Of a stretch of DNA of 64,000 bases, positions 11,611 through 27,624 are shown piece after piece. The first letter of the stretch is position 1, and each line of letters begins with the position of its first letter. The stretch lies in contig NC_045148.1 in the NCBI RefSeq assembly GCF_008831285.2, forward strand, positions 1,054,001-1,118,000, in the 5' to 3' direction. The position numbers were made by a program, and so were the translations under genes. Origin of the DNA: Nymphaea colorata (Eukaryota; Streptophyta; Magnoliopsida; Nymphaeales; Nymphaeaceae). A model generated the notes under the pieces. It made no database searches. It had not been told where the DNA came from and worked only from the letters and a program-made list of their open reading frames with translations.

Positions 11611-13915
11611 GAACGCCGGACGTCACGTTTTCCGTCACCATGTTGCTTGAATTTAGGTGCTTTGTTATTTCATCTTACGTCAGAAGCAAGCTGGAGCTGA
11701 GTCGGGCGCTGGCTCTAGATTTCTCAAATTGAACAACCGAACGGGAAGAGGATAATCTTCAACTTTCGATATTTTTGAGTGCATTCAAACGAAAATAAAA
11801 GCATTTTCGTTAAAGTAAAATGTCACATAGGACCGAATGAAACGGACGCTTTCTTGTTAAAAGGATTGGGAAAATTTGTGGGACATTTTTATTACACTAA
11901 TCCAAGCGATTTAAGTTCCAGATCCATATCTCCTTTTCTTTTGACTGTGGAGCTATGAAATTTCATTCGACGCGAGGTCCGTGCTGACAATATCCAAATA
12001 ATGATGTACACATCTCATGCATGCCAAGTGTCAAATAAGATTTGATAGATAAAACTGCATTTATCTCTAACTAGGTTGAAAGTGTGGATTTTGATTTAGA
12101 TCCAATTTCAGATAGCCTGTTTGGATGAACTAAAACTTGCTTTTAGAGTTCAAAAATGTAACACCATAAAAATTTAGTCTTGCATTGAAAATTGTGAGGG
12201 GCCTTAAAGGAGTCCTCACAATCTTAAATACGAGATTAATTGAGGTGATACAATCTGCCCCTTTAAGGTGGGTGGGTGTGCGACCTCAGGTTCGAGTATT
12301 GAACCAACTCTAATACTACTGTAACGAGCCGACCCACTCTTGAACCCGAGCCATAGTTCGGCAAACCCCAACCAGCCTCTTAACAGTTTCGGTTTCAATT
12401 CAAAAAAATGATAAAAACTAGAACATCTATCTATTTAATAACCCTCTTTATAAGTCCTTAAAATATCCTTCACAATATTTGGTACGTGGCATGGGGTCAA
12501 AAATCTTTCATGGCTCGGTTATTGATAGAGTGAATAGATTTGTCATTTCTTGAAATCTTTCTTCTGCATATCAAAATGCAAGATGTGGGTGGAAGGTTAG
12601 GGTCAAAATCCCAATTTTTGAATGTACCAGCTGTCTAAAATGGTGCCAATAAGAAGAAACTAGATATTTCCAGATATCTTACTCAAAATAATCGAGATTG
12701 GTCATTGGAATGGCCTATCGAATTATTGGAAGCAAATGGAAAAGGAACACTGAGTGGGATCAAAGGAACTAGCGGACTGATCACTAAATAGATACAAATC
12801 TGCATCCGCCAGACTAGCCCGTCCCCCATGCATCGAAAGGAAAGGAAAGAATAGTAACATGTAGAGGTGCGGGGTAGATGATTTCAAAATGGGCTCCTCC
12901 ATTCATTAGATAAAGAAAATCGTCAAGATTTCGGGATCCGTTGCCGAACGCCGAATGGAGTCTAGTCGGGTAATTAGAGGTAAGGAACTGGGACATGTTT
13001 CCTACTACAGGGATGAGCTTTCTAATGTTTTGCTTCTTGGTTTTGTAGTGTTATATGAGGACCCTTCATTCCTAATGCCTAGCTGCTCTACACCAAAGTC
13101 GATCTTTTAGGTTGATTCAGATCACTCTGGTAGTGGTTGTTTCAAGACATCATCATCAATGGCATGACACACTTCGCTTTGCAAGTGCTTTGTCGCTTCG
13201 CTTTGCAATTCTCTATTTTTTTTTAAATAAGTAATTTTGAATCCTTGTTAGTAAACAAATGTCTATATTTGAACTTTAAAATATCAAATATGATCTCTTG
13301 GATTTTTCAAGTATGTCTCGAAGTGAAAATGGAAAGTGTTATGCAAATGATTTAATGTTATAAAAAAAGTCTTTTCAATAAAAGAAACATTATTATTGTT
13401 AAAGATAATGTGACAACTTATAAGAGAATAACATCTATAAAAGCAAAGATGTAATAAACATAATAATAACATTGTTATCAACGAGGGTGGTCCTCCACCT
13501 GAATTTGCAGAAAATCAAGTTTCTTGAGCATATTGTAAACTGAGAGTATAAATATCAAATCTAACAATATTGATGTTACACATTTCAAATCTAAAAATAT
13601 TGATGTTACACAAGGCAACTAACATTTTTGCTCAACAAAAAAAATGTTATCATTGTTGATGATAATTTTGCAACCTGTAAGGGAATGATATCTATAAAAA
13701 TAATGAAACCATCAAAAATAATAATTGCATCGCTATCAACAAAGAGATTCGGCGACCCAGAGTTGTAAAAAAAATCAAAGAGATATCTAAAAATTATTTT
13801 TAACAGAGAGTATAAATATCAAATCAAACACCATGATCCTTAAGGCCAATGGTGGCCTTCCGTGGTGGAAAACCACGTTAAATCTCGTGCTTTCATTACA
13901 AGACATCTCCCAACT
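11611..13915. other. Intergenic DNA without recognised genes
   Basis: No supported coding region. At about 13544-13620 the phrase CAAATCTAACAATATTGATG/CAAATCTAAAAATATTGATG occurs twice, 36 bp apart, and a looser 250-bp similarity (TTATTATTGTTAAAGATAATG versus TTATCATTGTTGATGATAAT, each with TAAGRGAATRAYATCTATAAAA) links about 13385-13500 with 13640-13750. These suggest an old tandem duplication. A GGTTCGAGT string near 12291 resembles a Pol III B box but has no convincing A box. Confidence 0.45.
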
Positions 13916-15493
<1,578 letters not shown>

Positions 15494-15795
15494 GTAATTG
15501 ACTGGTGTTTGTGTTTCTGCATGGGTTTCATGAACCATCATAATTTTAAGTTTGCATGCAGTTGATGCAAGTATATCGATCTACGAAAATTTTCACTTAG
15601 TTACATAGATGCAATCTCCATAATCTTTCAGCATGTTTATGTATATCATGTCTTTGACTCGAAGAGTATACCAAATGTAAGCATCGAATCTGTTGGTTCG
15701 GAGCTCAAAGTTTATGAGATAGGACTAGTTGTTCATGGCAACCCATATTTGTTAGAGGTAAACAATGCACGAAAATTTAAAAGGTTCACTTTTTT
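15494..15795 (+). repeat. Tail shared with the first SnRK1 fragment, then repeat copy 3
   Basis: 15494-15690 matches 10496-10690 (intron after the KA1 exon, including TTTGCATGCAGTTGATGCAA and ATCGATCTACGAAAATT). At about 15690 it passes directly into GGTTCGGAGCTCAAAGTTTA and on through repeat copy 3 to about 15795. In copy 1 of the duplication these two parts are separated by about 700 bp that includes the hAT-like element. Confidence 0.75.
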
Positions 15796-17050
15796 TAAGA
15801 GTAAGTAGGTGGTATCGTGAACACTTTTATAAAAAGGAACTTTTTACACTCATTAACATGATACAACATGCTTTTGTTGATGTGACAAAAAGATTCATAC
15901 TAATCATGATGGTTCTTCAAATAAAAATTCTCAAGTCAGAGTTAAGATTCATGCTTTAAAAGCCTCATTTTACTCTTTTTACTCTATCATAGAGTTATCT
16001 AAAATCAAATTATGGCACAATGTCTCTCTCTCAGGATTCCTAGTTACACGGCTGGTTTACATGAAACCAAACATTGGAAATAAATTGTCAATGAACCATT
16101 AAACCCGAGAGTAAATAAACCTCTTGAGATCATAAATAAGTGCAAACTCTCGCTGATGTTGTTGAGAGTAGCGCATCTATTGAAGATAATAAATAAATGG
16201 CAGGTCTTTAGTTCGATTTTCGTGGGCACTATTCTTTTATGCCTTAGTGACGGGGTACAGTACTATTGATGCTAATATAACCCAAAATCCTCGACGCAGG
16301 GTATTTTTTCAGTTGGGGTCGGCACTTTTCTGGGTAATAGAGTGTGTAAGTCTGTCAGTTTACTCGGAAAACTAGCCAAAAATTTCTGCCTGGCATTTAA
16401 CGGGCAACATGTATACACAAATAAGTAACTTAATGTGGGATTGTGTATCTTACAGTAGCTCACTTGTGCTTCTGGAGATTCTGTTTTGTTAAAGTTGACT
16501 GGAATATTTGGAGCTATTGGAAGTTGTTAGTGCATGGTGGAGTGCTGAGATCATGTGGGTGTGTTGGGCCAAACCCTTAGACATGTTCTATGCTTGCATT
16601 CTTGTTCTCAAAGTGAATTGTTCTCCAACTATGAAAATCAATATAGAAATGGTATTTTTAGCATACAAAAGAATCTTATTAGCTAAAAAAAATTATGATT
16701 TTTAATTTTTCTAAATCATAGTTACACACTAAGAAATGCTATTCTTATATGAATTTATAACGATAGCACGTACATACATGTATACTGTTGATTTTACAAG
16801 AATATAAATCAAAATCAAATGTGTAAAAGCTAGCAGCGATTGATCCGTTCAATAAAAAGTATACTCAATTCATTTTATGTTATCTTGGCGTGCTAGTTGG
16901 TCCCTGGTTCCGAGTCGAAAAAAAGTCAATGTCCGACCCGACCTGACTTTGGTTTCGGTCAGGACGGGTCGGAACTAAGGAAACGACGAGCCCTTTAAAA
17001 TCGAATTAGGTCCGACCCGTAAGACGGTCGAGGAGAGGACAAAAGCGGTT
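15796..17050. other. Intergenic DNA upstream of the Pumilio gene
   Basis: No coding signal. The part near 16900-17040 is GC-richer with repeated GGTCGG/CCGACCC strings (for example CCGACCCGACC), resembling a simple-sequence insertion. The Pumilio promoter should lie in the last few hundred bases. Confidence 0.45.
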
Positions 17051-18971
17051 TTTGGGTCGTTGGATGGACGAAGGATCGGACGGTCGAGGGGTGCAATTTG
17101 GGTCCTCTCTCCCTTCTCCTTCCCCTGGTCTGTTCGCCGGAAACCCTGCACCGATTACTAGTAGAGAGAGAGAGGGAGAGGGGGAGAGAGGGGAGTTAGG
17201 GTTTCGTCTTTGGAACGGTAAGGGACTCGTTCTTTTCGATGGTTTCTCTTAATCCTGCGTTCTTTTTTTCTCTCTCTGTCTGGAGCTGTCGCTCACTCCC
17301 TTGTCCTTCTTTTTGGTTATTGGTTTCGGCACTGTGTACTTTTGTAGGTGAATTCGGTTGCTTGAGCTATGTATTATAGTTCTTTTGGGATTTTAAGCCA
17401 ATGAGCCTCAATATGTCTTTTTGGTTTGTGGAAATTTCAACTTCTGGTTTCCCGATTGTGCGATTTGTGTCGAGTGGCATATGTTTTTGAACCATGTTGT
17501 TTATCTGCAGTATTTTGTTTTTACTGTGTTGTGTTTTTTCTACTCCTGTTCTTTCGCGAGATTCTCCATTCTTTTTGGAATGTGGCTATGGTGTTTCTTT
17601 CTTGTGGGCAAGTGACTTGAATTTTAACTTAGTGGTTGTGGTCCGATATTTGTATAGATAAGAAATTCATTTCCATGGTCGGAAAGTTAATTCTTTGGCC
17701 AATTTATAGTGGCTTAATAAATGGCGGCATTTGAGATGTATTATGACTTCACATGCTAGTTAGGAGCTAGGGTTTTAAGGAAGCGAGTTATTTTGCGCCA
17801 TTCTTGCTAATGGTTGATTCTGGACTCTGGATACTATTTTTTTTGGGGGAGATTTGTATTATTCTAGTCTTTGTTCCTGATCTAAGATCGACTTGTGTTG
17901 CCATTTTGTTTCCTTAATACAGCTTACAACATTTTTCGTCCGTGCACATCAGAATTGTTTAATTGTGGGCTTCCTTTTAGGTCTGGTTATTAAAAAAACT
18001 TATGACGTTTCTGGGATGTATTATTTTCTAAGCTGTCCTCTTGGCAGCAGGGTGTGGATTGAGTTTTAATATTCAAGGGGAAAAGGTGAAGCTAATATTA
18101 CGGAATGATGGTTTATTATTCACATCAAAGAGGCTGCTTATAGCAGAAAATGACAGGACAGCAAAATATTGAGCTGGTGTATCATGTCCTCTTGCGGATA
18201 TTGGTCATTTGGGCATTTATATGGAGAACATGTAGGTCTCCACATTTGGTTTTCATGGAAATGGCAGTCTAAATGCTTGATTTTAGTTGAAAGGGGAAAT
18301 TGCAGTTTCAAACACAGGGGGATAGCGGGGCATGCTCATAGCATTCAATTCGGCTATCACTTTTTCAATGTGCAAATGTTGCAGTTGCAGGAATTATTTC
18401 TGATTGTTAAAAATGTGATGCAATTTCGCATGAGAATTAAGGGCTTAGTGGTTGACATGCATAGGAATGTTGAAGATGAGAGGTTCTTGTTCAGGCCTAA
18501 TATTAGTTGATTGATTGTTCTTTCTCTTTCTTTTTTGTTCTTTTTGCAGTGTTGGCATGGGAAAAGAGAAAATCTGTTTTTGTTATTATCAAGTGAAGCA
18601 AAGCTAATTCAAACCCATCTAGTAGCAGATTTTTGGAGTCGCCAACTGCGGACAGTTCTCTTGGTAATATATCTTGCTGTCGCTGTCATGATTCTGGTAT
18701 CAGATGCCAGACACACTTTTTTGCTTTATACCTAATTTCTGCAATTCATTATCACTCTGTTTGGTTACTTGTTGCAGAAGAGGGAGTTCGTTGGACTGTC
18801 CAGTTTTGCTTGCTCTGGAGTGGTTGGCCAAGATATCATCATTTGTGATCCAAGAATATAGTTCTAATTTCATTCTTCAGAAAAAAATATGTAGTATTTT
18901 ATCAATACCGCATGCATCATATTTATCTGCTTATGTAATCTAGAGTGCACAACATCCACATTCACTTTAAC
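17051..18971 (+). promoter_or_regulatory. Pumilio 5' leader: non-coding exon(s) and leader intron(s)
   Basis: A GA/CT-rich segment (17100-17215) with TTAGGGTTTCG ends at a good donor, GGAACG|GTAAGG (GT at 17218), and looks like a first non-coding exon. Acceptor-like sites follow at 18549 (TTTTTGCAG) and 18777 (CTTGTTGCAG) before the coding start. A leader interrupted by introns is common in plant PUF genes. Exon choice is uncertain; if the exon starts at 18778 it contains upstream ATGs. Confidence 0.5.
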
Positions 18972-21900
18972 ATGCTTGAGATGACAACTGAAAGTCCAGT
19001 GAGATTAGTGGGAAATGGAGGAGCTAGGACATGGTCATCTTCCAAAGAAATGGCAGCCATTACATCTCCATCAGATAATGTGGCTGCTGAGGAACTGGGA
19101 ATGCTTTTAAGAGGCCATACGTTACATCAGAGTGGGCAAGATGGAGTTCCTAACCGAAGTGAGAGTGCTCCACCAAGTATAGAGGGATCATTTGCTGTAT
19201 TTGGAGAACTTTTTGGGCAGCAGGACCCAAATTCTATTTTGGGGAGGAGTGGGCAGAGTTTAAGCACAACAAATTTCTCTGATTCAGATGGACAATACTA
19301 CAATGATGCCGCATATGCATCTTATTATTACTCTAATATCAAATTGAATCCAAGGTTACCTTTGCCTATTGTTTCTTCAGACACTCGGCGACTGGTTGGC
19401 CGGCTCGGAGATGGTAGGAAGTTTAGCACTTCTTTTGATGACAGCAGTAATAAATCACTATTCTTCTCTCGGTCAGTTCTTTCTACTCACAAGGAGGAGC
19501 CAGAGGAGGACAGATCACCTGTTGGTAGTGTTACTAAACAGGTTTATCCTGATCCAGGAGAAAGGTCTAGGGCTTTAACATCTGGACGATCCCCAAATTC
19601 ATCAGGACGCCATAAAAGTCTGGTGGACTTGATACAGGTATGGGAGAGAAAATGATAGTTACTCTTTGTATCTTATTACCTGAACCTTTTTTTTTTGGGG
19701 AAATCCAAATTAATATATATCATATTTCTTGCTCATTTTATTGCACCTTTTTCTTTCATTTAGTTCTTTCCCTTTAGTCGTGGCCAGTGAGGGGCATAGC
19801 TGTAGAAATGCAGTTGGGAACTTGTCAATATTCATTTCTGTGAATGTTCATATGACCTTGCATGTTGTCTTCTTGTCCTCATGCATGGCGATTCCATGCA
19901 ATGCATATCCAATCTAGCATGTTCCTTCAAGCAACTAGTCTATTTCCTGGGTATTGAGCTCATTCTTTCCTTGAAAAGCGCATCAACCTTGTTGTGGCCA
20001 GTCAAGAAGGGACGCAGGAACTAAAATAAAAATTGAAAAAGAAAGGAGAAAAGCAATAAAGGCATTAGTTGTTTACATTGTTCCCTTTTGTTAACCTAAA
20101 GAAGGAAAAATTGTCACGGTGCTTTTTAGATAGCCATTCTCTACCGTATGGGTTAATTCTCGAAGTCAAGCTGCCCAATTATGCTGGAAATAAGTTATCT
20201 TTTTGTGCATCTCATTATGCATTTGGTTTCATTCATTAGTCTGAAATCCCTTTTTGCCATTCTGCAGTTAGACGTTGTGGATTCTTTCTTATGATTTTGT
20301 AATGCTTATTTTAATTAGCATATGATTTCCATTCTTATTTTGGAGATTCTATGGCTATGCATGTTCTGTCCTTTTGTTCTATAATTTTGTAATGAATGCA
20401 TCATTTGTCTTATTTTTTAGACTAACTCTAAATTAAGTATGAAACTGATTTTGCTTGGAGGGGCCTCTAACTTGTTTAAATTGTTGTTGTCTTTCTTTAT
20501 TTGTTTTTCATTAGCTGCTAGCTTCAGCTTCTCTTGTTAGTGTGCTTTTCTCCCTTGTTGAGCTTGATCTCTCTTTCTCTCTCTCTTTTAAGAATAAGGG
20601 AAGAGATTGCCTGTCACATGTTATTTATTCTCATTCATCTACACCAGCTACCCATGTTAATTTTGGGTACCCATCCTTGATGATGGTGTAAGCATGCCTG
20701 GATGATTCCTCAAAAGGGTTTTCTTCTCTTTGTGATTCTTTGGGTTCCTCCCATTCTTTTCCTTTTTTCAAATTGTTGTGACTATTTTTCAGCTACTATT
20801 CTTGGAAAATAAATGCAACCATCACTTCCCTTTTCTTTATTTTATCTAAAATTTTCTGTTCATTTTGTTCAAATTAAAAATATCATTTTTTTTTCTTTTA
20901 TTCTCTTCTTGCTCACGTGTGCTATGCTGTTTGGGTTTTACATGTGCTTGCATAATCAGGTTGCTAGATGATAATATTTTGCTGGAAACACTAAAAAGGT
21001 CTAGGTCCATCTCTGCTGGTTTGTTGCCTGTGGTTATGGTGATGACCTTGTAGTGGTCTACTTCTGCAATAACTTACCGTTCCTCTTGTTAAGCACCCAA
21101 TTGTATTGGTCAGGAATGGTTAGATGGAAGAAACCCTTTTTTTTCTGTACCAATTTGACATAGAAGTGACATTTAGTTTGCAAAGGGGCTTAGTTGACAT
21201 TAAGATTCCGTATCTCAATAAAGAACTATATGCATGTATTAGTCAGAGACGTACCTTCTATCTCCTAGCAAAGAGATTTTTTTTTTTAAAATCAAAATTC
21301 GAGTTATATCTTCAAGTAATAAGTGGTTCCAGTAGGACACTAAGATCCTCGTCATTATGAGGTATCAATGTCATTCTTTCAACTTGAAATTATTTTTATA
21401 CTTTTCTAATCAATAAGTGTTTGCTGTCCTATCTTGCAGGAGGACTTTCCTCGCACTCCTTCTCCTGTGTATAATCAACCTCGGTTAACTAATGCATCAT
21501 TTGAGGAATCACCTAATTCAGATTCCCTTAGCTTATTGCATGAGCCTTCATCAAAGGTACCAGAAGGTGGACACACAACTGCCTCTTTTCTGGGTGTAAA
21601 TGTCATGGAATCTACTTCGGATGCAAATGCTTTGCACTCAGTTCCTCATCCAACTTCATCATCTCTGGACAAGCGAATTCTGATCTCAAGTTCTGGTGAT
21701 ATTGATTTGAGCTGTTCAAATTCAAGCGCAGAAGATGCTTCACTCCTGAATCATGTCTCTAGTTCAGAAATTGATGAAGCACAGGCCTCCTTAAAGGGTT
21801 TAAATATCACCAACCTGCAAAATGTGTCTGACTTTAAAAGACAGGATGAACAAAGGGATTCTCAAATGCGCAAAGTATCACCACAACATGGCCTTATGTC

Positions 21901-24900
21901 ACATGGACGATCTTTTCAGTCTCATGGGCCAGTCCAGGGAGAAAGCCGTGGCCATGTGGGGGTGGGTCAGCCTTCACATGGTAATTACAAAGTCTCTCCT
22001 GCTCTTGTTCAAACGGTTGAAGTTCAGCCAGTTCTTCAGCCTAGCGGAATGACTCCACAGTTATATGCAGCTGGGACTGCTTATATGGCTTCTGGAAACC
22101 CTCTCTATCACAATTTGCAACCAGCAAATATGTATACTTCCCAGTACAATGTGGGTGGGTATGCAATGAATGCTGCTGTTCTGCCTCCCATGGTGGCTGG
22201 GTATGGTCCTCAAAATATCATCCCTGTGACATATGATGCCTCTGCTACTGCAAACTTCCATGCTCGAGCTGCTGCTTCACCTTTGTCTCCGAACCTTGCT
22301 CTTGGGCTTGATATGCAGCAACTTTACAAGTATAATGGCCAGGTTGGATTAGCACTGCAACCATCATATGGAGATCCTCTCTTTTATTTGCCTTTGCCTA
22401 CAGATGACACCTATGGTGCACGACCACAATACAACCCTGTGGCACATAGAATTCCTACTGGAAACCAAATTGAATCTTTTGATGCACAGAAAGTATCTTC
22501 TCTTGCTGCATATAATATAGATCAAAAGTCTCAGTTTTTGCATCTAGGAGCGATTAACACTCCAGATCCTAGAAAAGGAGCCTTTGCTTCTACCAGTTAT
22601 TATGGGAACCCCCGGGTGTGGGTCTCCTTCTGCCATTTCCAGCATCTTCCGTTGGCAGTCCATCATATACAGGGATGCCAGTGACTAGGGCAAACTTTAT
22701 TGCAAGACAAAGTGATGATACAAGACTTCCAGTGGTCTCTAACAGAAATATAGGAGCATCTCCTGGCTGGCAGGGTTCAAGAGGAAATGACAGAACTACA
22801 GAAATGAAATCTAGTTCCTTTCTTGAGGAGTTGAAGTCCAGTAAGACTCGTAGGTTTGGGTTATCTGATATTGCTGGCCGTATTGTTGAGTTCAGGTAGG
22901 CTCTGAGAACCATGTTACCTGCTTCAATGTGGATTTGAAAAATCTTTAGCGTGAGATTCTGATGCTCTTTCATGTTATGTACCATGTATCAGCACTGACC
23001 AACATGGCAGTCGGTTTATTCAACAAAAGTTAGAAAACTGCAGTCCTGAGGAGAAGGCATCAGTTTTTGAAGAAGTTCTCCCTCATGTTTCAGCATTGAT
23101 GACAGATGTCTTTGGAAATTATGTGATTCAGAAGGTGAAGTAACCATCGATTTATCTGATGATCTATGCATTCTTGTTCATTTTCTAATTCATCTATTAC
23201 TTTATGTAATTAGTAGTATCTATGGAGCAACTTTTGAACAATTTGAAATTTTATGTACTGCTTAGCATGCACTGATGAGTTCTGCATAATTGGCAGTTCT
23301 TTGAGCACGGGAATGCAGAGCAGAGGAAAAAGCTTGCAGATCAGCTCATAGGCCATGTTTTGCAATTGAGCCTCCAGATGTATGGTTGTAGAGTAATCCA
23401 GAAGGTATGATACCCATCACGATTTCTGGAGTTGAGAAAAAGTTGTTTTAAAGTATAGCATATCTTGATCCTAAACAAATTTGACAAGGTCATTGCATGG
23501 AAGGTGCTGCTATTGCACAATTTGTTTAAGTTATCCTCTTGACGAAAAGTTGAGAAAGATAGATTAGTAGTAAAAGATAAATTATTTATGAATTCAAAAT
23601 AGTTAATACATTAGAACAGACAATACTATTGGAAGTAACAGACCTAAGAAAGCTAACTTAATTTCGATTGGTAAAAGTTGTTGATTGTGGAAGTTTTTTT
23701 TGGTTTAAGAGCAAATATCTTATACAAACCTTCTTTCTATAGCTCATGATTTTTATCATGCGATTGCCAAGAATTATTAAATGGAGTGAGCACTCAAAAT
23801 TTCCATCTTTTGGCCTCTATTGTGGGAAAAGGCAGGCAGCCCCCTCTTCTACTCTTGGATTACGAGTTCACAATGTGCCCTTGTATATAAGGAGCACTGT
23901 TACATAGTGCTTAGATTTGGTGAAGGTACATATGAGGCAGAATCATAGGTCATTTGGTCATGGCAGGGATGTTACTGGCTAAAACAAAGTCTGTTAGGGT
24001 AGACTCCAACCTGCCTGGTTAAGTGATCTTTTTGTTGGGGGATTTGAGTAAGGATCTGGAGGGTGTATGTATATGTCTCTCTGTGTGTGTGTGTGTGTGT
24101 GTGTGTGTATACATATAATACAGGATTGGAGTCTCAGACAACAAAAGTATCAATTTATGGATGTCTCCAAGGAGGCAACAAAAGTATCAACTAAAAAAAT
24201 AACAAATTAACTTGGAATAGAGTTTTAAGTTCACAATATAGACTCACTTTTACATTAAGAATGAGCTTTGGAAGTTTAAAGGTGTCTTTCTCGCAGTAAT
24301 TGCAAGGATTCTTCAGTTGCCATGAGGGCCACTTGCTTTAATGCTTAATGTTGGAAACTGGAATCCCTTCAGTGGCTTACACTTTTTGATCATAGAAGTT
24401 GCAACTCTGGTTTGCACATCTCCTTTTTATCATAGAAGTTGCAAGTCCAGTTTGCACATCTCTGACCATTTCACTAGGCTAGATGTCCAATCACGCAAAC
24501 ACCATTCTCATGCTTGATCTGTATCCATTTGTGCTTTGAATGATGAGCTCCATCAGGAAAATAGGGATGATTGCCTTTTTAGCCAAACCTGATCATTGAA
24601 ACTGGCAGCCAGTTACGACAATGTTAGCAAATCTTGGTATGGTACGGCGAAAAATTATATATATTTAATTCCAAAAAAGAAAAAACAAAGATAAGTAAGC
24701 AAACAAGAAACATAAATATACTAGAAAACATGTATAACCTTAAACAATATAAATATACAACTATGAAGCATAACAATTAACAAATAACGGCATAACAGCA
24801 ACACAGGGAAAATCAGCAGGTTTTGAATTTGATGCATAATGTAAGCAATTGGGCAACAAGCATAACTTATATAAGCTCTAACGATTAACAATATGTACAC

Positions 24901-27573
24901 TTTTATGAAGATCAACGATATGTACAATTCTACACAAGACTAACCTGAACAAGAAGGCAAATTGACAGGTTTTTAAGAAGAGAACATGTTAGAATCACAG
25001 ATTATGAAGTATGGCAGCAGCGATAGATGATTATGCAGCAGATATTGAAGAACCGGTGCTGGTAAGACAGATTTTGAAGAAAGGCACTATGGCAGATTTT
25101 GGAAAAATGTCAAAACTAAGAAATGACGATAAATCTAATACCAAATGAAATGCAACAAAAATGGGGGAAATTACATACGAAAAATGTTTTTCATTAGATG
25201 AAAAGTAAGGGGAAAAGAGCATACAGAAAATAGAAAAGGGAAAAAATTGCAGAAACCCTAAAAAAAGTTAGTTGAAAAGAAGATTACGCCGTTGGCAACC
25301 TTGAACGCTGCCGCCGTTCATCACCGGCCACCGAAGTTCTCCACCTCTGACCGTCTGTGGACTTGAGGAAGAATAGGGAAGAATGTGGAAGTCGCAGAGG
25401 AAATGGTGGAAGAGAAAAGACATTGGGCAGATAATTTAAAAAAAAAAAATAATATGGTTTGATCAGAACCGTACCACGGCATACCCGCATACCCATTTTG
25501 GCGTACTGGTGTACCAGTATGGGTACGCGGGTCTCCCCCACATACCACGGTGACATAGGCAGCTGGATAACAAGGGTTAATCCAGCGTCTTGACAGCCTT
25601 AAACATAGTTGTTGTCTTCGATGGGTCGATTGCCCATTTTGAGGACTTGGAAACAATTGGTTGCTTTCAGGAAATAGAGATCTCCCAAGGAGCGAGCCAG
25701 CAACTCCTTGAAGTCGAACAGGTGAACCTATCGTAATCTAGGGTGGAGCCAGAATTTATTTATTTATTTTTTTCACCGGGGGGTGGGGGGATTGTATGTT
25801 CTAATTTGTATAGGGGCGAACCATAATTTTCAAAAGTTTTACATATGCCAAGTTCAAAATTTTCAAAAATATAAGTAACCTTTTTTCCAAAATGTGAGAA
25901 GGGTCCATGGCCCCTGCCAGTCCCCCCTTCCCCCTGTCCCTAATCGTGTTTTGTGTCACACGGACTGGCCGAAACATGAGAAGCACCTGAATCGACATGA
26001 CTCGGGTGCAGGTGCATCTCTGGCATGCCGCTGCGTGTGATCAACCAAATCCGGTGCGTCAAACCACGTCGAGGTCATATTTATTCTTTTTTCAGATCTT
26101 TAAAAAGAAATGATGCTTCTAGTTCTCAGTTTTTCTGTTTTGGACCTTTTGGTGCTTCTATTATACTATTTTTGTTATTTTACTACATAATGTTGCAGTT
26201 TAATACTAGAAAGGAAAAGTATTAATGCTTAATTGATGGGAAAAAAACTGCAAGGTCCAATTGGATGCATGTTGTGTTTGTGGTTGCTTTCGTATGACGA
26301 ATATTCAAGAACGAAATGCTGTTCAATACTGACATATCTGTGGTTTGAAAAGGTTCAAAATTGATGTGCCTCAAGAATGGCGATGTAAATGTCTTATATA
26401 CGACAATTATAGTAATAAGATCCCCTCTTTCATTTTTTTTTTCTGTTGAAGTGCATTCCAAATAATGTGAAATTGCCTGTGTGACCTTGCAGGCTGAAAA
26501 ATTGTGATCTATAATGTCTTATACATGATACTTGTGGGAATGAAGTCTTTTCCCTTATCATATTGTTCTTCTGTAAAAATGTAATCTGAAAAAATAATCT
26601 CACTGCCTGTGTGATCTTGCACACATGCTAGTTCATATGATGTCTGAATGCATGCTATGGTCATTCCCTAAATTAATGTGACTCAAGAATTGTGTCTTAA
26701 AATGTATTGTATTCAATGGTACACAAATAAAATCTTTTCCTCTTTGATATTCTTTTTCTGAAAAAATGCATTCTAAATATAATCTCAAATAGCCAAATTG
26801 ACTTTGTGGTTTTGTGCACAAGCTAGTTGATTTGGTGTCAGAAATCAGACTAATGGTCGTTCTTGTTCAAATTGAGTTGGAAAACTATGTATCTGTTGGA
26901 ACTTGTGAGTTTTAACTTTTATATGTGCATTTGTCTGTATGTTTTTGGATGTAGACATGTCTTTTATTGATGACCAGCTAATATCAATTTCATGTGATGG
27001 CAACCTTTTCATCCATGAGTTCTAACCAATTTGTTGCACTGGTAGGCTCTTGAAGTCATTGAACTAGACCAGAAGACACAACTTGTCATGGAACTTGACG
27101 GGCATGTGTTACAATGTGTCCGTGATCAAAATGGAAATCATGTGATCCAGAAATGTATTGAATGCCTGCCCAGTGAAAAGATTGAATTCATCATCTCTGC
27201 ATTTCATGGCCAAGTTTTCACTCTTTCTAAACACCCTTACGGATGCCGTGTTATCCAGGTGAAAATGATAGCATTAGTTAGTGCTTCTCCCTCACTCTCT
27301 TTTTCTATGTGTGTGCTTAGGTTGTGCATGCATGTGTATTATTTATTGACTTGCTGTGATGTGGCTTTCTTATTATCAGAGGATTCTGGAACATTGCACC
27401 AATGGGAAACAAAGCCAGTGTATAGTAGATGAAATTCTTGAATCTGCATATGTGCTAGCTCAGGATCAGTATGGAAATTATGTCACACAGGTGGTATTTG
27501 TTTTCTTTGCTCTTGGAATTTATCTGAAAGTGCCTTCCTTAAACTTTTACTTTTGGCTTTGATCCGTTTTTTG

Positions 27574-27624
<51 letters not shown>

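Noticed and set aside
12241-12420. Possible tRNA-derived SINE (GGTTCGAGT B box)
   Set aside because: No convincing A box at the right distance, no tail or target duplication.
17421-17620. Two 64-codon Cys/Phe-rich ORFs
   Set aside because: They lie in a T-rich leader intron and have only low-complexity hydrophobic sequence.
22590-22985. 131-codon minus ORF
   Set aside because: Antisense of Pumilio exon 2 and the following intron; the plus strand carries the conserved protein.
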